DNA of 64,000 nucleotides, from NCBI GenBank assembly GCA_949152475.1, contig OX424567.1, forward strand, positions 31,459,402-31,523,401. The letters run 5' to 3'. Position numbers and translations under genes: made by a program. Positions 27,279 to 39,771 of this stretch are shown here, one piece after another (the first letter of the stretch is position 1; every line of letters starts with the position of its first letter). The notes beneath the pieces were generated by a model. The model was not told where the DNA came from. It saw only the letters and a list, made by a program, of their open reading frames with translations, and searched no databases. Source of the DNA: Terebella lapidaria. Its lineage: Eukaryota; Annelida; Polychaeta; Terebellida; Terebellidae.

Positions 27279-28649
27279 CGAGAGCCCCTAGGGCACCCAC
27301 TTGCCGGAACGCATACTCATGATATTTGACAGGTTTCAATGAATTTGAAATTTCCAACTGTATCCTATTCAATATGGTGCACTGATGTTTCCAACTGTAT
27401 CCTATTCAATATGGTGCACTGAACTTTGTACTCGACCTTGATATTGACTTGTGGCGAACCTCTCAAGGTCAAGGTCAAAGGTCACATTCAAGGTCACTCA
27501 TGAAAGGCCTTTTAATATGCCACAATATGGCCTTAGTTTGAACTCTCTGTGACGATTAGTTCCGAAATTATGGCCATCTATGTGATTTTGACCTTTCTCT
27601 TGACCTTGACCTCGACCTTTGACCTTGAGTCACGAAAATTGTGCATTGTTTGTGTATGAAGACATATATTTTACCTGTATAATTCCATCAGAATCGAACA
27701 AGGTTTGTGGACACTATGACCATTTGAAAGTTCGAAAAAATTACGTTTATGACGTCATTGTGACGTCAATAAACGTCACATCTCAAAACTGATGAGAAAG
27801 TATGTACCAGGGAGTCAAGACCTTTCATTTGATATACTACTTGATAGGTTTCAGTTAGTTTTGAAATTGGACCTTGAAGTTTTCCTCATATGACCTTATT
27901 TTCCTGACCAAGTTCAAGGTCAATCATGAAATTGACATATACGCTCGATTGCTATGTCTCTTCTGAATGATATGGTTCGAATTTCATGAACCTACAACAA
28001 TTCAAATGGATGTTTTTACCGGAAACGTGTTTTTCTGGGATTTCGATGACCTTGACCTTGACCTTTGACCTTTGTACTTTAGTTACTAGAGGTCATTACT
28101 GTCAATACGCACATCAAGTTTTAAGAGATTCCATACAGTATTGACGATGTTATGGCCTTTTGAAATTTCGGAAATTTGACGTTTATGACGTCATTGTGAC
28201 GTCAGTGTACGTCGCAGCGCCGAAAATAAGGTATCACTGCAATCAGGGGGCCAAGACCTTTCCAACGATATACTACTCGATATGATTCGCTGACCTTCGT
28301 ACTTGACCTTGACATTCACCTCATGGCGAACTTCTCAAGGTCAAAGTCAAATTTCAAGGTCAAGGCAACAGAAGATAGAACTCGAGTTTATCTACAATAT
28401 GAACTTAATTTGAAGTCTCTAGGACCATTAGAACCGAAGTTATGGCCACTTATGTGTTTTCGACGTTTTGCTTGACCTTGACCTTGACCTTTGACCTAGA
28501 CACTCCAAAATAGGACGTTTTTTGGTCATTATCCTAGAGATTATGCACACGAATTTTTGAAGAATTCAGTGAAGAATTGTGGACGCTAGAGCGCGCACAA
28601 ACAAACAAACGAGAGCCCCTAGGGCACCCACTTGCCGGAATGCATACTC

Positions 28650-31470
28650 ATGATACTTCTGTACGACTAATACTTTCCGATATATATAGCCCCATTTTGA
28701 AAATTGACGTTTTACGTCATGACGTCATTTATGTTGCATGTAGCGTGTCGAACCTCGGTATATGGCTGGGTATTAATATTCCGCATACGTGTTCACAAAT
28801 ACAGTCCAATATCTTCAAATTTGAGTGCACTGTAGCTGTTTGAAAGTTTGTTAAAAAGTCGAAAATTTGGTATGACAGGCGTTACGTTTATGACGTCATA
28901 GCGGAAAATCTATCATGGCGGAAAAGTATCGGACAGTACTCTCCTAAACCAGAATTCAACGAGCTTTCCAATGGTGCAATCCGCTTTTCTTAACGACAAA
29001 TACTTTACGATATATAGCCCCATTTGCGAAATTGACGTTTGACGTCATGACGTCATTGTCGTTGTGCGTAACGTCTTGAAACTCAATATATTGCTGGGTA
29101 ATAATATTCCACGTATGTCCTCATGATTACGGTCAAATTACTTCAAATTTGAAAACACTGTGGATGTTTGAAAGTTTCCTGAAAAGTCGAAAATTTGGTA
29201 TGACAGGCTTTACGTTTATGACGTCATAGCGGAAAATCTATCATGGCGGAAAAGTATCGGACAGTACTCTCCTAAACCAGAATTCAACGAGCTTTCCAAT
29301 GGTGCACTTCGCTTCTCTGTACGACAAATACTTTTTGATATATAGCCCCATTTTCAAAAGTGACGTTTTACGTCATGACGTCATTGACGTTGCACGTAGC
29401 GTGTTGAAACTTGGCATGTGACGGGGTATTATTATTTCACATACTTTCTGATAATTACAGTTCAATATCTTCAAATCCGAGTGCACTGTGGATGTTTGGA
29501 TGTTTGCTGAAAAGTCGAAAAATTGTTATGACAGGCCTTACGTTTATGACGTCATAGCGGAAAATCTATCATGGCGGAAAAGTATCGGACAGCACCCTTC
29601 TAAACCAGAATTCAACGAGCTTTCCAATGGTGCAATTCGCTTCTCTGTACGACAAAAACTTTTTGATATATAGCCCCATTTTCAAAAGTGACGTTTTACG
29701 TCATGACGTCATTGACGTTGCACGTAGCGTGTTGAAACTTGTTATGTGACGGGGTATTATTATTTCACATACTTTCTGATAATTACAGTTCAATATCTTC
29801 AAATTTGAGTGCACTGTGGATGTTTGGATGTTTGCTGAAAAGTCGAAAAATTGTTATGACAGGCCTTACGTTTATGACGTCATAGCGGAAAATCTATCAT
29901 GGCGGAAAAGTATCGGACAGCACCCTTCTAAACCAGAATTCAACGAGCTTCCCAGTGGTGCAATCCGCTTCTCTGTACGACGAATACTTTTTGATATATA
30001 GCCCCATTTTAAAAATTGACGTTTTACGTCATGACGTCATCAACGTTGCACGTAGCGTGTTGAAACTTTTTAGGTGGCTGGGTAATATTATTTCACACAT
30101 GTTCTGATAATTACAGTCCAATATCTTCAAATTTGAGTGCACTGTGGATGTTTGGATGTTTGCTGAAAAGTCGAAAAATTGTTATGACAGGCCTTACGTT
30201 TATGACGTCATAGCGGAAAATCTATCATGGCGGAAAGGTATCGGACAGCACCCTTCTAAACCAGAATTCAACGAGCTTCCCAGTGGTGCAATCCGCTTCT
30301 CTGTACGACGAATACTTTTTGATATATAGCCCCATTTTAAAAATTGACGTTTTACGTCATGACGTCATCAACGTTGCACCTAGCGTGTTGAAACTTTTTA
30401 GGTGGCTGGGTAATATTATTTCACACATGTTCTGATAATTACAGTCCAATATCTTCAAATTTGAGTGCACTGTGGATGTTTGAAAGTTTGCTGAAAAGTC
30501 GAAAAATTGGTATGACAGGCCTTACGTTTATGACGTCATAGCGGAAAATCTATCAAGGCGGAAAAGTATCGGACAGCATCCTCCTAAACCAGAATTCAAC
30601 GAGCTTTCCAGTGGTGCAATCCGCTTCTCTGTACGACGAATACTTTTTGATATATAGCCCCATTTTCAAAATTGACGTTTTACGTCATGACGTCATCAAC
30701 GTTGCACGTAGCGTATTGAAACTTTTCACGTGGCTGGGTAATATTATTTCACACAGGTTCTGATAATTACATTCCAATCCCTTTAAATTTGAGTGCACTG
30801 TGGATGTTTGAAAGTTTGCTGAAAAGTCGAAAATTTGGAATGACAGGCCTTACGTTTATTACGTCATAGCGGAAAATCTATCATGGCGGAAAAGTATCAG
30901 AGAATACTCTCCTAAACCAGAATTCAACGAGCTTTCCAATGGTGCAATTCGCTTCTCTGTACGACAAATACTTTTTGATATATAGCACCATTTCGAAATT
31001 TGACGTTTTACGTCATGACGTCATTGACGTTGCACCTAACGCGTTGAAACTTGGCATATGGCTGCGCATCATTATTCCACATACGTTCTGATAATTACAG
31101 TCCAATACCTCCAAATTTGAGTGCACTGTGGATGTTTGAAAGTTTGCTGAAAAGTCGAAAATTTGGTATGACAGCCCTTACGTTTATGACGTCATAGCGG
31201 AAAATCTATCATGGCGGAAAAGTATCGGATAGTACTCTCCTAAACTAGAATTCAACGAGCTTTCCAATGGTGCAACTCGCTTCTCTGTACGTCAAATACT
31301 TTTTGATATATAGCCCCATTTCAAAAAATCACGTTTCACGTCGTGACGTCATTGACGTTCGAATAATCCGAGTAAAACTTCGCAGTATGATGGATAATAT
31401 TACCATATATCGGTGTGCTAAATTTCAGAGGTATCGGTTCAAATGTGACTGCTGTGTGAATTTTTGAAAA
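28650..31470 (+). repeat. 328-bp tandem array inside D (about 8.6 copies)
   Basis: Anchors for ACGTTTATGACGTCATAGCG-type sequence fall at 28883, 29212, 29540, 29868, 30196, 30524, 30852 and 31180. The spacing is 328, with one of 329. Neighbouring copies differ at many positions, yet length is held almost constant. Each copy has two TGACGTCA palindromes and a CATGGCGGAAAAG segment. The 61-codon open frames at 29488, 29816 and 30144 recur with the repeat and are not conserved in the other copies. Confidence 0.92.
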
Positions 31471-31719
31471 TTCGCCAATGATGAGAGATAGGGATTTTTC
31501 GATTTTTCAATGATTTTTGGTGACGTCATCAATTGACCGATTTCTTCCAAAAAGGGAGGTTCAGGTCCGACAACAGGTATCTATCCATCAAAAAAATTTC
31601 GGAATGATAGCTCGAAAATTGTGGACGTTAATCCGCGCACAAACAAACAAATGAAATCGCTCGCTGCTGCTGACTTGACGGCTGAAAGCCTTCGCTGGTA
31701 CAGCGAGTACTTGCCAGAA

Positions 31720-33654
31720 TGGAAAAAAGAGAACTTTGACCTTGATCTGTAATATCAAGGTCAAATGACACGACCAAGGTCCCTCAAGGGAGGGCTTTTA
31801 ATATGCTACAATATTTTCGAGATCAAACTGTTTTCAATGATTAGTTTTGAAGTTATAGCCGTTTATGTGATTTTGACCTTTTCCATGACCTTGGCCTTTG
31901 ACCTAGAATCACCAAAAGTGTGCAGTCGCGAGAAATGAGACTACAAGATATGCACACTAACATTGAAAGAAATCCAGCGAGAATTGTGGATGCTAGAGGG
32001 CGAAAAACCAAATGAGTTTCTTTGAAATTTCACCAAATTTGTTCATTAAAACACGTCATTATGACGTTGTATGACATCAGATTTTGAAAATAAAAACATA
32101 TTTGGAAAGTACTTCCAAAGACCTTTCAAAAAAGGTACTGCTCGATATATTCGCAAAAGGTCAAGGTCAAGGTCATTTTTGTGATCAACTTTGACCTCAG
32201 GCATCAAGGTCAAAAGTGACATTCAAACTAATTTAAGGAAGGCCTTTTGATATGCTATAATATGTGCCTAGTTTGAACTCTCTATGGCGATTTTTACCAA
32301 AGTTATGGGCATTTATGTAATTTTGACCTTTTCCTTGACCTTGACCTTTGACCTTGGGTCACGAAAATTGTGCATTGCCTGTGCATGGAGATGCGGAATA
32401 TACTTGAAAAATTTCATCAGAGTCGAATAACAATTGTGGACACAAAAATTGACGTTTATAACGTCACTGTGACGTCAATAAACGTCACATATTAAAACTA
32501 ATGGAATAGTATGAATCAAGCGATCATGACCTTCCATTTGATATACTACTTGATAGGTTTCAGTTAGTTTGAAAATTTGACCTTGAGATTTTGCTCATGT
32601 GACCTCAATTTTCCGACCAAGTTCAAGGTCATTCATACCAATGACATATTCGTCTGAACGCCATATCCCTTCTGAATGGTATGATGTAAATTCCATGAGC
32701 CTACGATGATTCAGGCAGATGTTATTACCAAAAAGGTGTTTTCTGGGATTTTGATGACCTTGAACTTGACCTTTGTACCTCAATTGCACTTGGTTTGAAG
32801 TCTCTACGATGAAAATTACTGAGTATTATTATTCCACATATGTTGTCAGAATTACAGTCGAATAGCTTCAAATTAGAATGCGATGTGGATGCTTGAAATG
32901 TTGCTAAAAAGTATGACTGGCCTTACGTTTATGACGTCATATCGAGAAATTTATCATGACAGCAAAGAACCACACGTGGCCCACTTTAAGCAGAATTGAA
33001 CGAGCTTTCCGAAGGTGTAATTCGTTCCACTCTAGGATGAATACTTACCGAGATACTACCTTATTTCGAAAGTTGACGTTTGACGTCATGACGTCATTGT
33101 CGTTGGACGTAACATCTTGAAACTCAGTGAATGGCTGGGTATTAATATTCCACATACGTCCTAACGATTACAATCCAATAGCTTCAATTTTGAGTGCACT
33201 GTGGATGTTTGAAAGTTTGCTGAAAAGTCGAAAAATTGGTATGACAGGCCATACGTTTATGACGTCATAGCGGAAAATCTATCATGGCGGAAAAGTATCG
33301 GATAGTACCCTTCTAAACCAGAATTCAACGAGCTTTCCAACGGTGCAATCCGCTTCTCTGTACGACAAATACTTTCCGATATATAGCCCCATTTCGAAAA
33401 ATGACGTTTCACGTATTGACGTCATTGACGTTCGAACAATCCGCATAAAACTTAGCAGTTTGATGGAGGATACCATTGTATTTCCGTGTGTTGAATTTCA
33501 GAGGTATCGGTTTAAATGTGACTGCTGTGTGAATTTCTGAAAATTCGAAAAAAAATGAGAGATGTCTGGTGCATGAACAGGACCTTTGGCCTTAAGACAA
33601 ATTACCGCTAAAAACCGGGAATGGGGCTGATACCTCCGCCGGTCCGTCACCCCG
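31720..33654 (+). repeat. Interior of E: diverged A-like and B-like modules
   Basis: An A-like stretch ends in a fossil terminal motif, GTGGATGCTAGAGGGCG, at 31986. From about 32014 a second A-like stretch has TGACCT/AGGTCA hexamers and TGACGTCA. Two B-type repeats have anchors at 32925 and 33253 (328 apart). The B terminal domain is internally deleted, with ATGAGAGATG joined to TCTGGTGCATG near 33565. No gene is seen. Confidence 0.7.
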
Positions 33655-35310
33655 AATAGTTGTGATATAAAGTGGCCTGTCGCTTGACCCAGACTGTATT
33701 TAGACATGAGTTTTAGACTTTATTATACCAGTTTGACACCTCTGAGTCGGAAAACAAAAGAAATATTGTTTGAGATCTGCATTCGGATATATATATGATA
33801 TACTGTACTAATACGCGACCGAGTGTGTATATTTAGAAGGGGACATGTCCACAGGGGGTAATCGTTTCTACAGCTTATTGTTGTGTGAATGAATTGAGAA
33901 TCAGATTCACCCCACTGCTCTTTCTACTTTGATATCTCGGCGAGTTTTCAATTTATTCCAAATATGAAAAGTGGACCATAAACTAGAAGTAACACTGCAA
34001 CTGACTGCATGAAATGCTTTAGAATTTAATGTTCAGTAAATTTGTGAAAATCGGAACATGAAAACATAAAAAGTATTTGGTAAATGAAGAATTTTCACAG
34101 GATTCTGATTAAGTTTTGTCAATTCTATAGTTCAAACTTGCTGTCAATAATTTTTTTAAATATGCATGATTAAATCGTGTATATATGTTATATTATAACC
34201 GGACAAGATCATAATATCTACAAATGATGAGTTTCCTTTGAAATTTTACCAATTTGTTGGCACAAAAACGTCAATTACGTCGAAACGGATATATCGATTG
34301 AGCTGAAAATTGGTAGAAACCATCACAGGACGACTCCACATCGTTTGCATCTGTTAGATCTGCAGTAAATGGTATAACTTTGAACATATGACACTCAAAA
34401 GGCCTAAATGTTGGTCTGAAATCACATTTGACGTCATTATGACGTCAATTGACGTTCGATTCCAAAAATAACAACATATTTGGAAAGTACTCTCGAAGAC
34501 CTTTCAAACGAGCTACTACTCGATATTTTTGCAAAAGGTCAAGGTCAAGGTCATTTTTGAGGTCAACTTCGACCTCAGGCGCTTGTAAAGGCTATTGGTT
34601 ATACGCCTTAGGTGTAAATGCAAAAGTTGTTGAGCTAAGTGAGTGCAATACTGTGAATTTACTTTCGTGTCTCTATCTTGCTTAGTTCTTGAGATATAGT
34701 GACCTACATGGTTTTCACTTGCGGGTCAATATTGACCTTGACTTTCGACCTACGACCTTGAAATTTCGTGGATCAAAAGAAGTCATCCTTGCTTATTAAC
34801 AGGTTTATCATTGGATTTTTACGCACATTATTGACGCTTTTATCAGCATGGACAGCTTGAAAAATGCAATTTGGCTTATAATGGGACCGATTTTGTTGCC
34901 ATAGAAACGTCAATTACGTCATAACAAATTGGCCGATTGAGCTAAAAATTGACATTGAGCATAAGGGACCGGTCCCACATCGTTTCCAAGCATCAGATCG
35001 AAAATCGGAGGAGGTGACCTCCAAGGTCAAATATTCGACCTCAGGCAAACTTCTCAAGTTCAAGGTCAAATGTCAAGGTCAAGGTCACGAAAGATAGAAC
35101 TCGAGTTTATCTACAATATGAACTTGATTTGAAGTCTCTAGCACTATTAGAACCGAAGTTATGGCCACTTATGTGTTTTTGACGTTTTGCTTGACCTTGA
35201 CCTTGACCTTTGACCTAGATACACCAAAATAGGACGTTTTCTGCGCGGTATTCCAGAGAATATGTACACGAAATTTGGAGGAAATCGGGTGAGAAATGTG
35301 GACGCTAGGC
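33655..35310 (+). repeat. A6 fragment and A7-like middle segment within E
   Basis: The first part of a diverged A unit occupies 33655 to about 34135 (GATATAAAGTGGCCTGTCGC through the AT-rich middle). From there to about 35000 the sequence resembles the extra middle segment of the A7 units (for example TTATTGACGCTTTTATCAGC). It then returns to an A-type 3' part and GTGGACGCTAG. It has no hairpin of its own inside. Confidence 0.7.
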
Positions 35311-35363
35311 TGTAAACAAACAAACAAACACACAAACAAACACATCCACGAACAGACCAACAT

Positions 35364-35573
35364 ACTTGCCAAAATCGAAGATTCTGGCAAGTAACAAACA
35401 CACACATCCATCCACAAACCAACCGACCAAGATACTTGCCGGAATTTAAATTCCGGCAAGTAACAAACACACACACAAATCCACAAACCAACATACTTGC
35501 CGGAATTTAAATTCCGGCAAGTAACAAACGGAACCGATCAACATACTTGACAAAATCTTTGATTTCGTCAAGT
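35364..35573 (+). repeat. Stack of four closing hairpins (E, D, C, A5 host)
   Basis: Hairpins at 35364-35392, 35434-35461, 35495-35522 and 35545-35573 follow one another, each separated by AAC plus a CAAA/CACA/CATCCA-rich linker. The arms are ACTTGCCAAAATC, ACTTGCCGGAATTT (twice, perfect palindromes) and ACTTGACAAAATC. The order is the reverse of the left edges seen at 31652 (E), 28610 (D) and 27279 (C) and of the interrupted A5 unit. Confidence 0.88.
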
Positions 35574-38500
35574 AATAATATCTGGTGCATATATACAAGC
35601 TATTGGGCCTTAGGCAATGCACTACATGTACTATAAACCTGTAACAGTGCTCACAATGCTCACAAACCCGGTGCTCACAAACCCCTGTTCGTCATGCCCA
35701 AAATTTCTGATATAAAGTGGCCTGTTGCTTGACCCAGACTGTATTTAGACATGAGTTTTAGACTTTATCATACCAGTTGGACACCTCTGAGTCAAAAAAC
35801 CAAAGAAATGTTGTTTGAGATGTGCACTTGGATACATATATGATATACTGTACTACTTCGCAACCGAGTGTGTATATTTAGAAGGGGACATGTCCACAGG
35901 GGGTAATCGTTTCTACAGCTTATTAGCATCTGAACGGATTGAGAATCAAATTCACCCCACTGCTCTTTCTACTTTGATATCTCGGCGAGTTTTCAAGTTA
36001 TTCCAAATGTGAAAAGTGGACCATAAACTAGAAATAACACTGCAACTGACTGCAAGGAAATTCTTTAAAATTAATGTTCAGTAAATGTGTGAAAATTGGA
36101 GCCATGAAAACATAAAAAATATCTGTAAAATCCCAAAAACTCATGGGATTCTGATTAAGTTTTGTCAGATTATAGACAAAGTTCGAGGTCAATCATGGAA
36201 TTGACATATTTATCTGATTGCCATACCCCTTCTAAATGACATGGTTCACATTTCATGAGCCCACGATGATTCAAACGGATGCTATTACAGAAAACGTGTT
36301 TTTCTGGGATTTCCATGACCTTGACCTTGACCTTTGACTTTTGTACTTGAGTTCGTAGAGGTCAATGCTGTCAAAATGCATATCAAATTTCAAGGGATTC
36401 CATACACTATTGACGATATTATGACCCTTTGAAATTTCGGATTATTGACGTTTAATACGTCATTGTGACGTCAGTTTACGTCGCAGCACCAAAAATGAGA
36501 TATCACTGGAATCAGGAGCTCAAGACCTTTCCAACGATATACTACTCGATATACTGCGCCGACCTTCGTATTTTGACCTTGACTTCGACCTCAGGCGAAC
36601 TTCTCAAGGTCAAGGTCAAAGGTCAAGGTCAAGGTCACGGAAGATAGAACTCGAACATATCTACAATATGCACTTGATTTGAAGTCTCTACGACGATTAG
36701 AACTGGAGTCATGAGCACTTATGTGTTTTCGACGTTTTGCGTGACCTTGACCTTGTTATTTGACCTTGAGCGTGACAAAGAACTAGGAACCTTTCTTTTT
36801 CAGCCTAAAACCTTTCTACCAAATTTCATGAATTTCCAATAAGAACTATGGCCTGTAGAGCGCACACAAACAAACAAACAAACATACAAACAAACGGAAC
36901 CGATCAACATACTTGACAAAATCTTTGATTTCGTCAAGTAATAATATCTGGTGCATATATACAAGCTATTGGGCCTTAGGCAATGCACTACATGTACTAT
37001 AAACCTGTAACAGTGCTCACAATGCTCACAAACCCGGTGCTCACAAACCCCTGTTCGTCATGCCCAAAATTTCTGATATAAAGTGGCCTGTTGCTTGACC
37101 CAGACTGTATTTAGACATGAGTTTTAGACTTTATCATACCAGTTGGACACCTCTGAGTCAAAAAACAAAAGAAATGTTGTTTGAGATGTGCACTTGGATA
37201 CATATATGATATACTGTACTACTTCGCAACCGAGTGTGTATATTTAGAAGGGGACATGTCCACAGGGGGTAATCGTTTCTACAGCTTATTAGCATCTGAA
37301 CGGATTGAGAATCAAATTCACCCCACTGCTCTTTCTACTTTGATATCTCGGCGAGTTTTCAAGTTATTCCAAATGTGAAAAGTGGACGATAAACTAGAAA
37401 TAACACTGCAACTGACTGCAAGGAAATTCTTTAAAATTAATGTTCAGTAAATGTGTGAAAATTGGAGCCATGAAAACATAAAAAATATCTGTAAAATCCC
37501 AAAAACTCATGGATTCTGATTAAGTTTTGTCAGATTATAGACAAAGTTCGAGGTCAATCATGGAATTGACATATTTATCTGATTGCCATACCCCTTCTAA
37601 ATGACATGGTTCACATTTCATGAGCCCACGATGATTCAAACGGATGCTATTACAGAAAACGTGTTTTTCTGGGATTTCCATGACCTTGACCTTGACCTTT
37701 GACTTTTGTACTTGAGTTCGTAGAGGTCAATGCTGTCAAAATGCATATCAAATTTCAAGGGATTCCATACACTATTGACGATATTATGACCCTTTGAAAT
37801 TTCGGATTATTGACGTTTAATACGTCATTGTGACGTCAGTTTACGTCGCAGCACCAAAAATGAGATATCACTGGAATCAGGAGCTCAAGACCTTTCCAAC
37901 GATATACTACTCGATATACTGCGCCGACCTTCGTATTTTGACCTTGACTTCGACCTCAGGCGAACTTCTCAAGGTCAAGGTCAAAGGTCAAGGTCAAGGT
38001 CACGGAAGATAGAACTCGAACATATCTACAATATGCACTTGATTTGAAGTCTCTACGACGATTAGAACTGGAGTCATGAGCACTTATGTGTTTTCGACGT
38101 TTTGCGTGACCTTGACCTTGTTATTTGACCTTGAGCTTGACAAAGAACTAGGAACCTTTCTTTTTCAGCCTAAAACCTTTCTACCAAATTTCATGAATTT
38201 CCAATAAGAACTATGGCCTGTAGAGCGCACACAAACAAACAAACAAACATACAAACAAACGGAACCGATCAACATACTTGACAAAATCTTTGATTTCGTC
38301 AAGTAATAATATCTGGTGCATATATACAAGCTATTGGGCCTTAGGCAATGCACTACATGTACTATAAACCTGTAACAGTGCTCACAATGCTCACAAACCC
38401 GGTGCTCACAAACCCCTGTTCGTCATGCCCAAAATTTCTGATATAAAGTGGCCTGTTGCTTGACCCAGACTGTATTTAGACATGAGTTTTAGACTTTATC

Positions 38501-39771
38501 ATACCAGTTGGACACCTCTGAGTCAAAAAACAAAAGAAATGTTGTTTGAGATGTGCACTTGGATACATATATGATATACTGTACTACTTCGCAACCGAGT
38601 GTGTATATTTAGAAGGGGACATGTCCACAGGGGGTAATCGTTTCTACAGCTTATTAGCATCTGAACGGATTGAGAATCAAATTCACCCCACTGCTCTTTC
38701 TACTTTGATATCTCGGCGAGTTTTCAAGTTATTCCAAATGTGAAAAGTGGACCATAAACTAGAAATAACACTGCAACTGACTGCAAGGAAATTCTTTAAA
38801 ATTAATGTTCAGTAAATGTGTGAAAATTGGAGCCATGAAAACATAAAAAATATCTGTAAAATCCCAAAAACTCATGGGATTCTGATTAAGTTTTGTCAGA
38901 TTATAGACAAAGTTCGAGGTCAATCATGGAATTGACATATTTATCTGATTGCCATACCCCTTCTAAATGACATGGTTCACATTTCATGAGCCCACGATGA
39001 TTCAAACGGATGCTATTACAGAAAACGTGTTTTTCTGGGATTTCCATGACCTTGACCTTGACCTTTGACTTTTGTACTTGAGTTCGTAGAGGTCAATGCT
39101 GTCAAAATGCATATCAAATTTCAAGGGATTCCATACACTATTGACGATATTATGACCCTTTGAAATTTCGGATTATTGACGTTTAATACGTCATTGTGAC
39201 GTCAGTTTACGTCGCAGCACCAAAAATGAGATATCACTGGAATCAGGAGCTCAAGACCTTTCCAACGATATACTACTCGATATACTGCGCCGACCTTCGT
39301 ATTTTGACCTTGACTTCGACCTCAGGCGAACTTCTCAAGGTCAAGGTCAAAGGTCAAGGTCAAGGTCACGGAAGATAGAACTCGAACATATCTACAATAT
39401 GCACTTGATTTGAAGTCTCTACGACGATTAGAACTGGAGTCATGAGCACTTATGTGTTTTCGACGTTTTGCGTGACCTTGACCTTGTTATTTGACCTTGA
39501 GCTTGACAAAGAACTAGGAACCTTTCTTTTTCAGCCTAAAACCTTTCTACCAAATTTCATGAATTTCCAATAAGAACTATGGCCTGTAGAGCGCACACAA
39601 ACAAACAAACAAACATACAAACAAACGGAACCGATCAACATACTTGACAAAATCTTTGATTTCGTCAAGTAACAAACATACAAACAAACGGAACCGATCA
39701 ACATACTTGACAAAATCTTTGATTTCGTCAAGTAATAATATCTGGTGCATATATACAAGCTATTGGGCCTT
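35525..39771 (+). repeat. A5 satellite units, part 2
   Basis: After the resumed A5 tail, starts are at 35612, 36978 and 38343. The spacing is 1366 and 1365, the latter from a one-base loss in CATGGATTCTG near 37510. The last copy is 1429 long because its hairpin is doubled with a 63-bp period (39642-39670, 39705-39733). It then gives way to A7. Confidence 0.9.

Larger units (their letters stand above)
31652..35394 (+). mobile_element. Element E (innermost insertion, nested in D)
   Basis: E begins TGAAATCGC right after CAAA of D. A 5' stem-loop has arms CTCGCTG (31660-31666) and CAGCGAG (31701-31707), followed by ACTTGCCAGAA (31709-31719). The 3' end carries GTGGACGCTAG (35298), CAAA/CACA repeats and a hairpin at 35364-35392 (arms ACTTGCCAAAATC / GATTCTGGCAAGT). 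Its right arm is the reverse complement of ACTTGCCAGAATC, matching E's own start rather than that of C or D. The interior is a patchwork of diverged A-like and B-like modules. D's tail resumes at 35395. Confidence 0.72.
28610..35463 (+). mobile_element. Element D (nested in C), carrying an 8-copy 328-bp array and nested E
   Basis: D proper is 28610-31651 plus 35395-35463. Its first 44 or so bases are nearly identical to those of C (hairpin 28615-28625, ACTTGCCGGAA at 28630-28640). Its 3' hairpin (35434-35461) is the same 28-bp palindrome. The interior is quite different: 328-bp repeats, then a terminal domain with GTGGACGTTAATCCGCGC (31621) and (CAAA)n, into which E is inserted. D therefore shows that B-type repeats can form a complete element with their own ends. 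Confidence 0.8.
27279..35524 (+). mobile_element. Element C with nested D and E (8246-bp insertion in an A5 unit)
   Basis: A5 stops at 27278 and resumes at 35525 (CAAACGGAACCG). The unit starts at 26000 and 35612 are exactly 1366 + 8246 apart. C proper is 27279-28609 plus 35464-35524. It begins CGAGAGCCC with hairpin GCCCCTAGGGC (27284-27294) and ACTTGCCGGAA (27299-27309). The interior is a diverged A-like core with a 37-bp tandem duplication at 27351-27422. It ends with GTGGACGCTAGAGCGCGC (28579), a (CAAA)n tract and a hairpin at 35495-35522. That hairpin is a perfect 28-bp palindrome with the arm ACTTGCCGGAATTT. D sits in C's CAAA tract. Confidence 0.8.
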
